A DNA stretch of 64,000 nucleotides from Lytechinus pictus (lineage: Eukaryota > Echinodermata > Echinoidea > Temnopleuroida > Toxopneustidae). A program made the position numbers and the translations under genes. The notes beneath the pieces are model-generated. The model ran no database searches and was not told the origin of the DNA. It saw only the letters and a program-made list of their open reading frames with translations. The first letter of the stretch is position 1. Each line of letters starts with the position of its first letter. The DNA lies in assembly GCF_037042905.1 (NCBI RefSeq), contig NC_087249.1, positions 51,862,901 through 51,926,900 of the forward strand. The letters are read 5' to 3'. Shown piece after piece: positions 26,201-36,366 of the stretch.

Positions 26201-26393
26201 GAAGTCGCCCATTGGAGTTGAAGAACTCCGAATGACAGTATCGTCCTTTTCGAGTAAGGCGATGGAAAGCAGAGCGTTTTTACCGGCGAACGAGATGCCA
26301 TCACGTGACCTGCTTACTCCCGATGTCATCAGATGTGCCGATGAGATAATGGAGTATTACGACGAGATGTTCAAGTGTAGGATTAAAGTTTAA
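23292..26393 (+). CDS. sulfotransferase-like P-loop protein, complete, two exons
   Basis: Exons 23292-23554 and 25733-26393 join in phase (CC plus A) to give 307 aa. The donor is gtaagt and the acceptor ttctaaacag. The start ATG at 23292 is the first in frame and leads straight into the nucleotide-binding motif. Residues 7-24 (RTFLWCVPRSTACAFTRS) resemble the 5'-phosphosulfate-binding loop of PAPS-dependent sulfotransferases. FLIRHPLRVLHS, with R132 and S140 eight apart, resembles the 3'-phosphate-binding motif. VVIDADDLLTKPAEVL and YCQAVGLPYDE match the C-terminal part of the same fold. There is no signal peptide or membrane segment, so it should be cytosolic. Substrate is unknown. Relatives in databases are often named branched-chain aminotransferase-like, a misleading label. 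The 2.2 kb intron contains a hAT-like element and a fold-back repeat. Coding bases are far more GC-rich than the flanks. Confidence 0.85.
23595..23602. repeat. target-site duplication, left, of hAT-like copy A
   Basis: CATATAGA here and CATATATA at 25164-25171: eight bases with one mismatch, flanking the element at 23603-25163. Confidence 0.7.
23603..25163 (+). mobile_element. non-autonomous hAT-like element, copy A, 1561 bp
   Basis: Begins CAGCGGCGTAACAGG and ends CCTGTTACACCACTG, an inverted-repeat pair of about 15 bp, with an 8-bp target duplication; both traits fit hAT elements. It is a close copy, in the same orientation, of 44472-46031. The interior has GCGAGCGAAGCGAGCGAG blocks and a 180-base T/C-rich tract (about 24930-25110) that produces hydrophobic but meaningless frames. 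No transposase is encoded, so mobility would need enzyme from elsewhere. It sits in the sulfotransferase-like intron and differs from copy B by a (TA)n(TG)n run near 23736-23766 and small indels. Confidence 0.88.
25244..25442. repeat. fold-back MITE in the sulfotransferase-like intron
   Basis: Arms tggtgtttcataaagctgtt and agctttatgaaacatccacc; inner arms CGTAAAGTTACGGACAAC and its partner. Same general GTTTCATAAAG design as the copies at 34378 and 49437. Confidence 0.75.
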
Positions 26394-26625
26394 GCTGAAA
26401 ATTAGGTTGTATCTGGTTATTTCCTTCCACATGAGGGGGGGGGGGCTGAGCGATAGCATTTACTTAATAGCAGTTATACTGTATATGTGTCAAGTTTAAT
26501 GTTACCGACCCCTTTTTCATGTAGGCTTACCCCCCCCCCCCTCGCCAAATCTCCACATCTCAAAGACATTACCAACTGTTTTTTTTTCACATTGCTATTG
26601 CTCAACTCTGTTTCTCTGAACACAT

Positions 26626-27202
26626 TTAAAGGGGAAGTCTAACACCACCCCCGGAAAAACAATTGAATTGGATTAAAAGTAAGAAGAAAAAAATCAAACG
26701 AGCAAAATGCTGAAAATAACATCAAAATCGGATGTAAATATTATGAAAGTAAAGACATCGTGTTTTGGATTATTTTCACAAAGTAGAAATGCACAAGATG
26801 TGCGCAAACGAGAGTCGATGATATCACAATTTCTTCTGTATTTTATTATGAAACAAGGAACATTTTAATGTTTGATTCATCATATGAAACAGAGTTTGAT
26901 TACGCCGCAAACATTGAAAATGCGCTTTTGTAACCTACTGCGATTCAATTGGCCTTCTTGTCAAAAAGATGAAAATTCCATAAATTCATATAATGAAATA
27001 TAAAAGAAACAGTGTACATTATCAACCTTCTAATTTGCATATCACCCGTACTATGCATTTTCTCTTCTTTTAGTGAAATAGGTGACATTTGAAACATTAC
27101 TTTATTTTACATCTGATAATTATGACATTTTACACATATTGGCCTGTTTGATTCTCTCTGTTAATCAAATTCAACCTTTTCTTGGGTGGGCTTTCCCTTT
27201 AA
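26626..27202. mobile_element. TTAA-flanked inverted-repeat MITE, 577 bp
   Basis: TTAA at 26626-26629 and 27199-27202. Arms begin AGGGGAAGTC and end GGGCTTTCCCT. The interior carries the family signature GCAAAATGCTGAAAATAACAT and a GATGATATCAC / TGCATATCAC pair. About 230 bp after the sulfotransferase-like stop codon, so it may be transcribed in the 3'UTR. Confidence 0.75.
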
Positions 27203-27224
27203 TATTTTCACCTTAATCTTCCTC

Positions 27225-27515
27225 AATCTGTGCTTCAGCTCTTTTTTTTCAATATTCAATGCTCATTTCCGTTCTTTTCCTTATCTCTTCCCCTTCTTCT
27301 CTCCTCAGTCTTTCGCTGCTTTCTCGTCTTTTTATTTCTTTCCCCCTTTTGTCTTCAAAATCCCTATCTATCTTCTTTCCTTGCTCCCCGTTCACCCTTT
27401 TCCTCCTCTTCTCCTCCCCCTCCACTTCTCTTCGCTCCCTTCCCCTCTCACTGGGCACATCCCACCCCCTCCCCTCTCTCTCGTGTCTGTCTTCCCCTTT
27501 CCCTGCTTCGATTAC
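27225..27515. repeat. pyrimidine-rich (C/T) tract, about 290 bp
   Basis: The + strand is overwhelmingly C and T (ctcttccccttcttctctcc and similar), giving several overlapping serine/phenylalanine/proline frames on + and charged frames on -. I read these as low-complexity by-products. Confidence 0.85.
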
Positions 27516-27766
27516 CATGGTATCTGAAACGACTAGCCTAAAAAATATTTGGAGAAAATGAAATCTGGAGCTTTGAAGTCTCTATTTCAAAGGACTACTC
27601 TGAGAATTTTAGTGCCACTTAAAAAAATGTTTTGATAGAAGTTACAATTCATCTAACTACCCAACCCAACCAAGACGTATTGTTATATCTTATTGTTACA
27701 GAAATGTTCATTAATTTAGCTGCATACTTATCATACATAGTACATACCTGCCAATTGTTCTTAAAC

Positions 27767-28322
27767 CCCCATTCCACAGAGAACAAGACCGCTGAAAGAC
27801 CATGAATTCTGGTCGATCTTTCAGAGGTCTCTCAATGAACCTACAATGGTCTTTGAGGCCTCACACTAGTCCTGACCAATCTTTCAGTGGTCTTCGTGGT
27901 CTTCATGGGCTCCAAAACTTTTGAAACGGTTCGAAACAGTCTTACAACGGTCTTTCGGTGAACATTCAAAAGTCTTATTAGTCTTTCAATGATCTTCCGG
28001 CAGTCTCTCAAGATTTTTGCGGAGTTCACTGTAAGACTCATGAGAGATCATTGAAAGACCAGGCAAAGTCCATGGAAAGAATTCTGATAGATCACTTGTT
28101 GCATAAAAGATCTCTGAAAGACCATTGAAAGATCTCTATAGGACTACTCTAAGACCATTAAGATAAGAAATATCCATGAGTCTTTCAGAGTTCTTTGAGG
28201 GGTCTTTCTGAGCCATTCCACAGAGATGACAAATTTCAGTGATCTTGACAACCGCTGTAAGACCTCACCAATTTTAAGTCTTTCAGTGGTCTTTCAATGG
28301 TCTCCATTCTGTGGAATGGGGA
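27767..28322. repeat. inverted-repeat element composed of AAAGACC / GGTCTTT motifs, about 555 bp
   Basis: Ends CCCCATTCCACAGAG and CTGTGGAATGGGG are complementary. The interior holds many short copies of GAAAGACCATTGAAAGATC-like sequence, in one orientation in the right half and the complement in the left half. Confidence 0.75.
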
Positions 28323-29394
28323 CCTAAATTAGGAATATTCCCATTTGGGGGAAAGAAAAAATGTATTTTTTTCAATGTTCCTATACTTCATTGGGTGTTT
28401 TTTGCCTCTGTAGCATTATATAAGAGATTTTATACTGCTCCTATTTCAGGAATTTTCTTAGTAATTTGTTCATATATCTTGATTGCCATAGTTGGCAGGC
28501 ATGATTATATACAGAATATAACAACAAGTAAATAAAGAAAGTAGTTTCGTATTTTTAAACAATCATAAATTTATTCCATTTCATTCCAATTAAAACAACA
28601 TCATGATTCAGGTAAAACAAATCTTGACTTACTGCACGAGAATTAGGAGGGTAGCCCTCTATAAATATGCCCCAAAATTTGTGTAAATTCCACATTATTA
28701 GCTGTACAGTTATAAATTCATTGTTACTCTCCAATACTTCACAGCATATGTATACATGATTGAATTGAGGGTCATGATCAAAATCTAAATATTAAATAAG
28801 CAGCATCCAAATTTAAGCAAGGTTCACTGGACTAGGTGACATTGACTGTAACTCGTATTGTAAAATACATTGCTCCTGACATGTTGAAATATCTGGCATC
28901 ATGCTTCTTGGATAAGCATGATTTGTGCTTTTCAAATATGAAATAACATATTGCTTTACACTTCTTTGAATATACTATGAGAAATACCTGCACCCTGTGT
29001 GTAATGATTTTAGGCAAATGGCAGTACATTTTTTAAAAATACTTTCTTTCTTAACAAGATTAAAGAAAACAACAAAAACCCTGCAAAAGTGTTACTGTAC
29101 TTAGTCAACTTTTGAATACTGATTCTTGTGATATTGTGCGCAACGTTTTGACCCTGATAATTCAATGTCAAGGATTAAGTACAATAAATTGTTATGATTC
29201 GTTTGTTTTCTATTGAATGCCTGGTAAAGAAACATTATTATTATCATCCGGAACATATCGCATGTTAGCGTTTGTTTGGAGTTGGTGCGCTGTGTTGTTT
29301 TCTGCCCTTGTATAGTTCCTGTTAGAGAGAAGCACAAAATAAATAGGAAATTGGTGTTAATCAACTTGAGATTGAAAATACTCCAAACAAAACA

Positions 29395-29692
29395 AACAAC
29401 AAAAAAGGAAAGACTCGTATGCAAATCAAGCACCAGAAAAGGCACACAACAAAAAGATGAACGAAAGACAGAAAAAAAAACAGAAAGGAAAGGAAATTAA
29501 GAAAGACAGAAAGAAAAAAAATAGAGAAAGAAAGAAATAGAGAAAAAAAGAAAGAAAGAAAGGACATTGTGGAAATATATTGGAAAAGAGAAACGTTGCA
29601 TGGGGGAATGAAGAGAAATATAGGAAGAGAGAAAGGGAGAGATAGGGAGAAAGGGAGAGAGGGGGAGAGACGGGGGGGGGGGGGGGGGGGAT
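29395..29692. repeat. purine-rich (A/G) tract ending in a long G run
   Basis: About 300 bases almost wholly A and G on the + strand, moving from A-rich (gaaagaaagaaag) through GGGAGA repeats to about 20 consecutive G at 29673-29692. Such a tract can form triplex or quadruplex DNA. Confidence 0.9.
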
Positions 29693-30179
29693 AACTCTAG
29701 CCTAAAGAGAAAACAATCTTTGACAGGTTACTAAATGTATATGTACTTGCAGGTGCCCTTTTCTTAGATTTTGTTATTTCCTGCCAGCTGATATGCCAAT
29801 TAAATTCATAGATTGTTTTTAAAAGATGATACTAAGTGAAATTAGCTATAACCAAATGGGAATAAATGGGCAAATGCAGCAATTACAGTTACACATACCT
29901 ATTAATATTCAACCCATTATTTCTGCAGCTGCAACTTTATTTTCTTCATATGTAGTGCATCCTAGATTGTAGACCCAGACACACTTTTTGTCAATGGGGG
30001 TATCTTTTTCTATCCATGTAGGTTAAAGACTCTTGGCTCTCTATAAACGACTTAAATTTGCATAATCTGATATGAAAATTGCTTTGACATTTTTTTTGTT
30101 ACTTATTTATACATCTACAGTGTATGTATGAAATATGAATTGAAATTGAATTGCCATTGTTGTAATCTAAATGTATTGA

Positions 30180-30450
30180 GATGTTACAGTCTCAGGACTT
30201 TGTCAAATCTGCACAAATGAAATGTAAATATAGTATCCACACAATAAAATACAAACGAAATAGTGAGCGAGTGACATCATCAACTCCCTCATTTGCATAT
30301 ATATCACTGTGTTGTGCATATATAACTATTCTGTGAAAAATACGCTTAATTTCATACAATTCATATTTTAAATCTGATTTGAATGAATTTTTTTTTCTCT
30401 CTCCTTTTATTTCACATCAAATTTTTGTTTGGGTGGACTTCACCTTTGAA
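30180..30450. mobile_element. truncated right half of a TTAA-type inverted-repeat element
   Basis: Shows the family order GACATCATCAACTCCCTCATTTGCATAT, TGTGAAAAATACGC, CATCTGAT-like and GGGTGGACTTCACCTTTGAA seen in the right arms of complete copies; the matching left arm is missing. The terminal TTAA has become TTGA. Confidence 0.55.
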
Positions 30451-31124
30451 TTCAATAAAAGATGATGATAATCTCCAGTGAGAACAGAGATCACCAGGCC
30501 AATTTAATTGGAAAATAAATGCCGTCAAGCTTTTGAGATTTGACCTGCCCAGGGTAGCAGATTTATACAGTCAAAAGCTATGCAGATATGAAAACAGACT
30601 GAAGTAGCATAGGAAATACATGAGGGCGATTTCACACTCACAACAGCCAAAAATTGCTCCTAAAAATTCCCCCAAATGCATATTTAGGGGCGACCATTCT
30701 TTCTAGAGTCGCCCCAAGATCTGTTGCAAAAAAAAAATCAAGATTATGTCGAAAATAATATTCCAACTATGGGAGCATTTGATATTTGCTTTTACTTCAT
30801 AATTACTTGCTACCCATAAAAAGTAGCCCTTAAAATGAAAGAGATACATTGTAGCCCAAAAAATTCTGAAATTGCCCCAATGTGGAAAAAAAGCTGGCCC
30901 CTAAAAAATGAAAAAATATTTCCTACCCAGGACTGAAGGCAACATAAAATGTTACTTGTATTGTACAATGTATATAGGCTGACCTGTGAGCAAGACACTT
31001 TAAAATTGTGCATGCCATATATTGCAATATATTGATCACTTGCTGAAGGATTGTCAAGTACATGTTAAGATAATAATAATGACATATCCTATTTAGAGCA
31101 CTTAATTCCATGCTTAATACATCA

Positions 31125-31392
31125 GGGGCCCGTCTTACAAAGAGTTGCGATTGATCTGATCAACCACAACTAAAAAAAGCCAGCAAAGTCAACATCTAAA
31201 ATGGACATGTGTTCAAAATATTTTCTAGATATGATGTATATTCACAGAATCATTGTTTTCTTGACAACTCATTATGCTTCTCTTTGTTTTCAAAGGACAA
31301 CGTGCAAACTTCCTAAAGAAAAAATTATATTGATGGATTTCCATATACTTGACGTTCGTAGGATCAATCGTAACTCTTTGTAAAACATGGCC
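31125..31392. repeat. fold-back repeat, about 270 bp
   Basis: Left arm ggggcccgtcttacaaagag and right arm ctctttgtaaaacatggccc, followed inward by TTGCGATTGATC and its complement. Short frames inside are incidental. Confidence 0.75.
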
Positions 31393-31464
31393 CAGAACAT
31401 CGTAGTTTTCTTTTGTACAGATCATATTTTTTTGCACTATTCAATTTAATATACACTGTTGTCA

Positions 31465-31670
31465 TAAAAAAGTAAGTATATAAAAACATCAGCTCCCTAT
31501 TTGCATAATGCCAATCCCAGGAAAATATTTTCTAAAATAATCAAATTATCATTTTTAAAATGCTTGATTATACTTTCTTGTTCTACATCTGATTAAATTG
31601 TTAAATGCTACATTTTATTCATTTCAGTATTAAACTTGGTGATGAGGTGGACTTTGCATTTAATGGACAA
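31465..31670. mobile_element. truncated right half of a TTAA-type element
   Basis: Ends GATGAGGTGGACTTTGCATTTAA, with TTGCATAATGCC and TACATCTGATTAAATTG inside, as in the right arms of complete family members. No left arm is present. Confidence 0.45.
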
Positions 31671-32425
31671 CTTACAACATAACACTTTTAAATGATGACC
31701 TACTTTTCATCCAATACACAATAGCAACTAGCTATGATTGTTTGAACAACTGAAACAACCAAAAGGGGAACTGGATGTATACTGACATATCATAAAAGTC
31801 TCGCCAGCATTCACAGCAGTAATGACATTGTGACATTGACAAAGTAAACTTTCTCTCGTTTTGATGAGTTTGAATGCTTTTAAATCCAAGGCCACGGCTG
31901 TGGATGCCCCGTTGACCAGGCTTCATTTAATAAAGCCCTAATTATTGGCCTTGAATTTTTTGGTGCTGCTTTTAATTTGACTACTTTGTGCTGTATTGAT
32001 GAACCCTGCATAAAAATGGACTTGCAGGAGAGTTATTGAGATATAAAGCTAAAAAAAATTATCAAATTTTCATGTGAAAACATTTACAAACACAGCATGT
32101 GCATAAACGGAACTAACAAGTTTGGTATGAAACCCCTGTTCCACAATACCTATCTTGCTACAATTTGGCAGATGTATAGAAACATCTGTATAAGGGTCTT
32201 ATTACGGTGGTGTCAATGGGCAGCTGGCGTCGTCCATTGGATATGTATGTCCTACAGTGCCATCTTAAATCCCTGCTAATGTGCTGACAGAGTGGCATTA
32301 TATATATACATTGACAGAAGAAAATTCCCTTGAATTCTAGCTTTAATCATGGATATACAAATAGACCAGAAAATCTTACTTTTACTTTAAAAAAAAAAGC
32401 TTGGAAAATCTGTATATTACATACA

Positions 32426-32431
32426 TTTATT
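32426..32431 (-). promoter_or_regulatory. candidate poly(A) signal AATAAA for the small membrane-protein gene
   Basis: AATAAA on the minus strand, about 140 bases after the stop codon of the small gene at 32572-34812; supports the reading that the exon there is terminal. Confidence 0.45.
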
Positions 32432-32571
32432 GTGCACATAAAGAAAAAATAATTACAAAAATGAAAAAAAAAAAATAATAACAAAGAAATAAGTCAATAA
32501 AACATAAGCTGAGGTTCTACTGACCTATAAAACATGGAGAGAAACTCTGATAAATTGACATCTAATGTGTT

Positions 32572-34812
32572 CTAGTTCTTCACAGCTGAATTCCTGTCTG
32601 GAGCAGTTCCCCATACGACAAGTCCATTAGCTTGAACCTGATTCGAAAGGGAAAAATGATAATCATTTGGAAAGTTGAGAAGTAAAATGAACTTTTGTGT
32701 GAAATCTTTTCTCCTCCTATTGTATATTTTAAGAAGATTACAGGAAAATACTTTATCTTGCTGGCAAGCATTTAAATAGATAAGGGAGCAAATTCGAAAA
32801 AAAGAGTGTTCTTTGAACTTGAGGTAAAATGGATATGATCAAGTCCACAGAGAAATTTACAAAGTCTTTCAGGTACAATCTGACAATGTACTGATTATTA
32901 AATGCAAAAAAAAGAGAGAATATTTACTGCATTCTCTCTATGCCGTTCATTATTAATTTCTTTATTTATGTACAGGCTACACGTAATAGAATGTTGACTT
33001 TTTAATGATTTTCCACTTTCCAGCGCAGACAGAAACATTTTTTTTTAAACTTGACAAAATTTTGAAAAGGGTAGACAGTTCTGGGAAGCTTGGATTTTAG
33101 AGCTTTCTTTTTCTTTTTCTCTGATTCATTTCACTTATCCCAGAACTCAAAGATCACACATGTATGTGAAATAATCTTCCATGACAATGTACTGTGTATA
33201 GAGTAACCAAGCTGGCGGATGTATCATTAAGCTGTCAGCACATGTAGATTACACCAATACAAATGACTGGAAAGGTTCTCTGAACTAGATACAGCATTTA
33301 CTCTGGTGTAAAATGGAACTGAATTTCCTTTTTACCGTAAAAGGCCCAGGGGGCGGGTCCCCTTTACTTTTCACGATAAATCTGCCACAAGAAAATTTTC
33401 AATCGTTTACTTTCAATTTTTACTTTCAAATCTGGCACAACTTTTGAGACAAAATTTGCGATGCCCGGGTCCGCTGTTATTTATGAAATTACGCAACATT
33501 ATGTAAGTCCATGATGGACTATCCATATCAGACCCAAAATTGCTCAAAAACGTGAATTCATGTACAAATCCAATGCAAATTGTGTATATAGCCAAAATTC
33601 ATAAATGTATCATTATTTCAACTTTTACTGATTAAATTTAATTAATTTTTTCTTGTTTATGATCAGATTGAAGTCTGCAACAATTTCCATCAAAAAACAA
33701 TAAAACAAAATGTTGAAAAACAAAGAAATACATAAGTTAAAATCACAATAAAATACAGTTATAAGAAAAAATTGCAAAAACCAATTTTTAAAAAGTAGAT
33801 TTGATCGGGATCCTACAAAGAGTCTGTAAATAAAAAATTAGCAGTTTTGGGGGCCGTATGATACTTGATTAGAGCAAATGTTTTATTTCATGTATAAATT
33901 AGCATATTAATTAATTAAATAAAATATTCATTATTTCAAAAAAATTAACCATACAGCCTTATAGATTTTATTGCAAACTACCACTGTGCAAATTTTTGCG
34001 GCGCTCGCGCGATTGAAGGCCGAGATCTCAGAAGGGGGCTGAATCCATCCCCCCCTCCCCCGCTGTGAAAGGGGTCCAAATAACCCAGCTCTTTTAAGGT
34101 TAATACCCAGAGATGTAGTTGAGGTCGGCCCCAAGGCTATGTTTTGCCGGCCTTGTCAAAGTCTATGGTAGGTTTTCTCCTACGGTCTTGACTACATCCC
34201 TTCCTTAAACGATATTATTTAAAATTTTTGGCAAAATGGTGAAATTTCCAATAAAATACTTGGTAACAACAACAAAAAAGATAATATAACTTCAGCAGAT
34301 TGGAAATAAAATTGCCAATCTCATGTTTCATCTCAACTATTGAGTTCGAGTCATTCATAAAGTCATGAACATACTCCTGGGGCCCGTTTTCATAAAGGAC
34401 TTAAACTTATAACTACCATGGTAACAGGGCTCATCAGCCAATCAAAATCAAGGTTTCCATGGTAGTTGACATAATGGCAAAGTTACAACAGTTGCAAGTC
34501 CTTTATGAAACAGGCCCCTGATCCGAGTGCCAAACATGCGGGTTTAGTCACACTTTTAAAACTAACAAAATTCTTTTTCATGTCAGATCATTGTACTATT
34601 TGTGAAAATCCCAATAGGAATAAAATGCACTACTGACTGACCATATTTTAACGTTTCTGATATTCAATTGCAAAAAAGAACTTTCCTTACCAGTGAAGCA
34701 GCAACAAGAAAGGCGGTAACACCACCAATCAAGTAGACAGTTGGGTTTCCTTTTGGCATTTCTGTTGAGATATTGGTCATATTCCTAGTAAGGTTCACAC
34801 GAGCAGCCCCAG
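32572..34812 (-). CDS. small single-membrane-segment protein, last two exons (5' end not found)
   Basis: Two exon-like pieces agree in phase: 34691-34812 (acceptor ctttcag, donor gtaagg) and 32572-32637 (acceptor tttcgaatcag, stop TAG 32572-32574). Together they encode about 61 residues after a split first codon. The first exon gives GAARVNLTRNMTNISTEMPK and then a hydrophobic segment (TVYLIGGVTAFLVAAS), which continues over the junction into VQANGLVVWGTAPDRN and ends AVKN. A poly(A) signal follows 140 bases later. The size, the Arg/Ser/Thr-rich leader and one membrane segment recall small mitochondrial inner-membrane subunits, but I do not recognise the family. The upstream exon and start codon must lie right of 34812 and could not be identified; Met in NMTN is a possible internal start. 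Not found as an open frame long enough to be obvious. Confidence 0.5.
32638..34690 (-). other. intron of the small membrane-protein gene
   Basis: About 2.05 kb, AT-rich. A C-rich patch near 34048-34066 lies in a more GC-rich stretch (about 33960-34150). No other exon or complete mobile element was seen. Confidence 0.45.
34378..34519. repeat. fold-back MITE, GGGGCCCGTTT-CATAAAG family
   Basis: Well-kept copy: left arm ggggcccgttttcataaagg, centre CATCAGCCAATCAAAATCAAGG, right arm cctttatgaaacaggcccc-like. Same family as 8335-8494 and 49437-49595. Confidence 0.85.
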
Positions 34813-34884
34813 CTGAAAGAAAATGGAAAGAGAAGGTATCCTCAATTGGTCATAAATATTTTTAAGATGTACTTTTGAAGCAGA

Positions 34885-35192
34885 TTTGTAATATGGTACA
34901 CCATGTGTAAAGTCCTGGAGGGACTGAGATATGAGGAGTAGAGGCTTGAGTAGGTGAGAGAAGGCTGGCTTGAGTCGGCGAATGGAGTACATGTAGTAGC
35001 AGGAGCAGGAGATTAGACTAGACATTTCGGGCAGGTTGACTGTCCGTCTTCAAGAGTGACAGTCAACTTGCCCGAAACGTAGAGTCTACTACAGTAGGCT
35101 ACTCTATTCGCCAACTCAAGTCTACTACTCCATTTGCTGACTCAAGCCATCCTTCTCTCACTTACTCAAGCCTGCCTACTATTTAGCTTTCC
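34885..35192. repeat. fold-back repeat around a CCCGAAACG motif
   Basis: Arms around the centre at about 35040 pair: TTTCGGGCAGGTTGACTGTC with GACAGTCAACTTGCCCGAAA, and outward ggcttgagtcggcgaatgga with tccatttgctgactcaagcc. It lies next to the acceptor side of the small gene's exon at 34812. Confidence 0.7.
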
Positions 35193-36366
35193 ACTTTTTC
35201 TGGTTAACAGTCCTTTTAAGGACTACACTCATTTCCAAAAGAATACTGTACTTTCAAACCTCCACTTTCTCGCTTTTCCATTTCACCTCCATTTCTATCC
35301 TTAGTTTCTATGGCACTTCCCTACTTATTTCCATGTAATTCATTGCCTCATGTCGAAATATGCTTATTGCCTAAGACCCTGCCAGAAGCCAAAAAATTAA
35401 TGTACATGTATTGAACGATATGAAGAACTTTAATACAACGATACAAGTTTGAATTTTCACCACTTACCAACTGAGAGTAATTTAATAAGCATTTTCATTC
35501 TAGATAGTTTGAATTAGCAAACTTGTAACATACAGCTTTATTGTGCTTATCACCAGTCTGAATTCCATGACATCATCGTATGTGAAGCCTGAACGGAGTT
35601 ACATGTATATTACAAACACTTATTTTTCAAATTACAAAATTTAATTTTAAGTACCGATAACAATTTGCAAAGCTCTGCAAAAGTATTTTCTGCTCAAAGT
35701 GTTGAAACCAACAAATAAACCATATTTTTAACCATTAGCTTTTAAGCACTAAATATTTCCAATTACAATTTCTTGTGCAAAAGAGGATGATCATGAAACC
35801 CCGGAGCTGGTGCATACTAGAACTGTGTAATAAAGCTCATTTTCATGGTTCACAAATTTTAGTGTTTCTAAGCAAATACATGTACTTAGCTACTATTAGC
35901 TGTATAAATTTATAAAACTTGCATGGTTATATTTTTGTAACTTACTAGCTTTCAATTTGGAGTGTAATCAATTTAATTTTCACTTCCATTAATATCTGTA
36001 AAATGGGTATGTATCAAACTAAAGACAGGTAAGATTCAGCGCATCATTGGACCTCCTTATACTGTACATAGATATGTGGTATCAAGTCTTAATTAAACTG
36101 ACATGATAAATTATGTCAATTCTAAATAAACAGTTGAGTATCCATTAAAATATACTTGTAAATGATTAATGAAACATTTCAATGACCCGACGTCTCAGCA
36201 TTTCATTAATCTATTTTCATTGTCAAATTTTTGATAAATTTGGGCAATCAATTTTCTATTTCAATGTCAGTAAGTTCTCTGCAGAATGAATTAATAGAAT
36301 GCACTGTATTTGCTCAGAGACAAAATAAGTGGATAAAACTTGTCACATCCTGCTTATAGAAGTGCT

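Larger units (their letters stand above)
26394..32425. other. intergenic DNA rich in repeats
   Basis: No exon-like segment found. It contains, in order, a TTAA MITE, a pyrimidine-rich tract, an inverted-repeat element built of AAAGACC motifs, a purine-rich tract ending in a G run, two truncated halves of TTAA elements, and a fold-back at 31125-31392. The sulfotransferase-like 3'UTR must lie in its first part; no single clear poly(A) signal stands out (ATTAAA near 26673 is inside the MITE). Confidence 0.5.

Noticed and set aside
27186-27561. Three overlapping Ser/Phe/Pro frames of about 100 residues
   Set aside because: Pyrimidine tract; all three frames are open at once, which is typical of low complexity.
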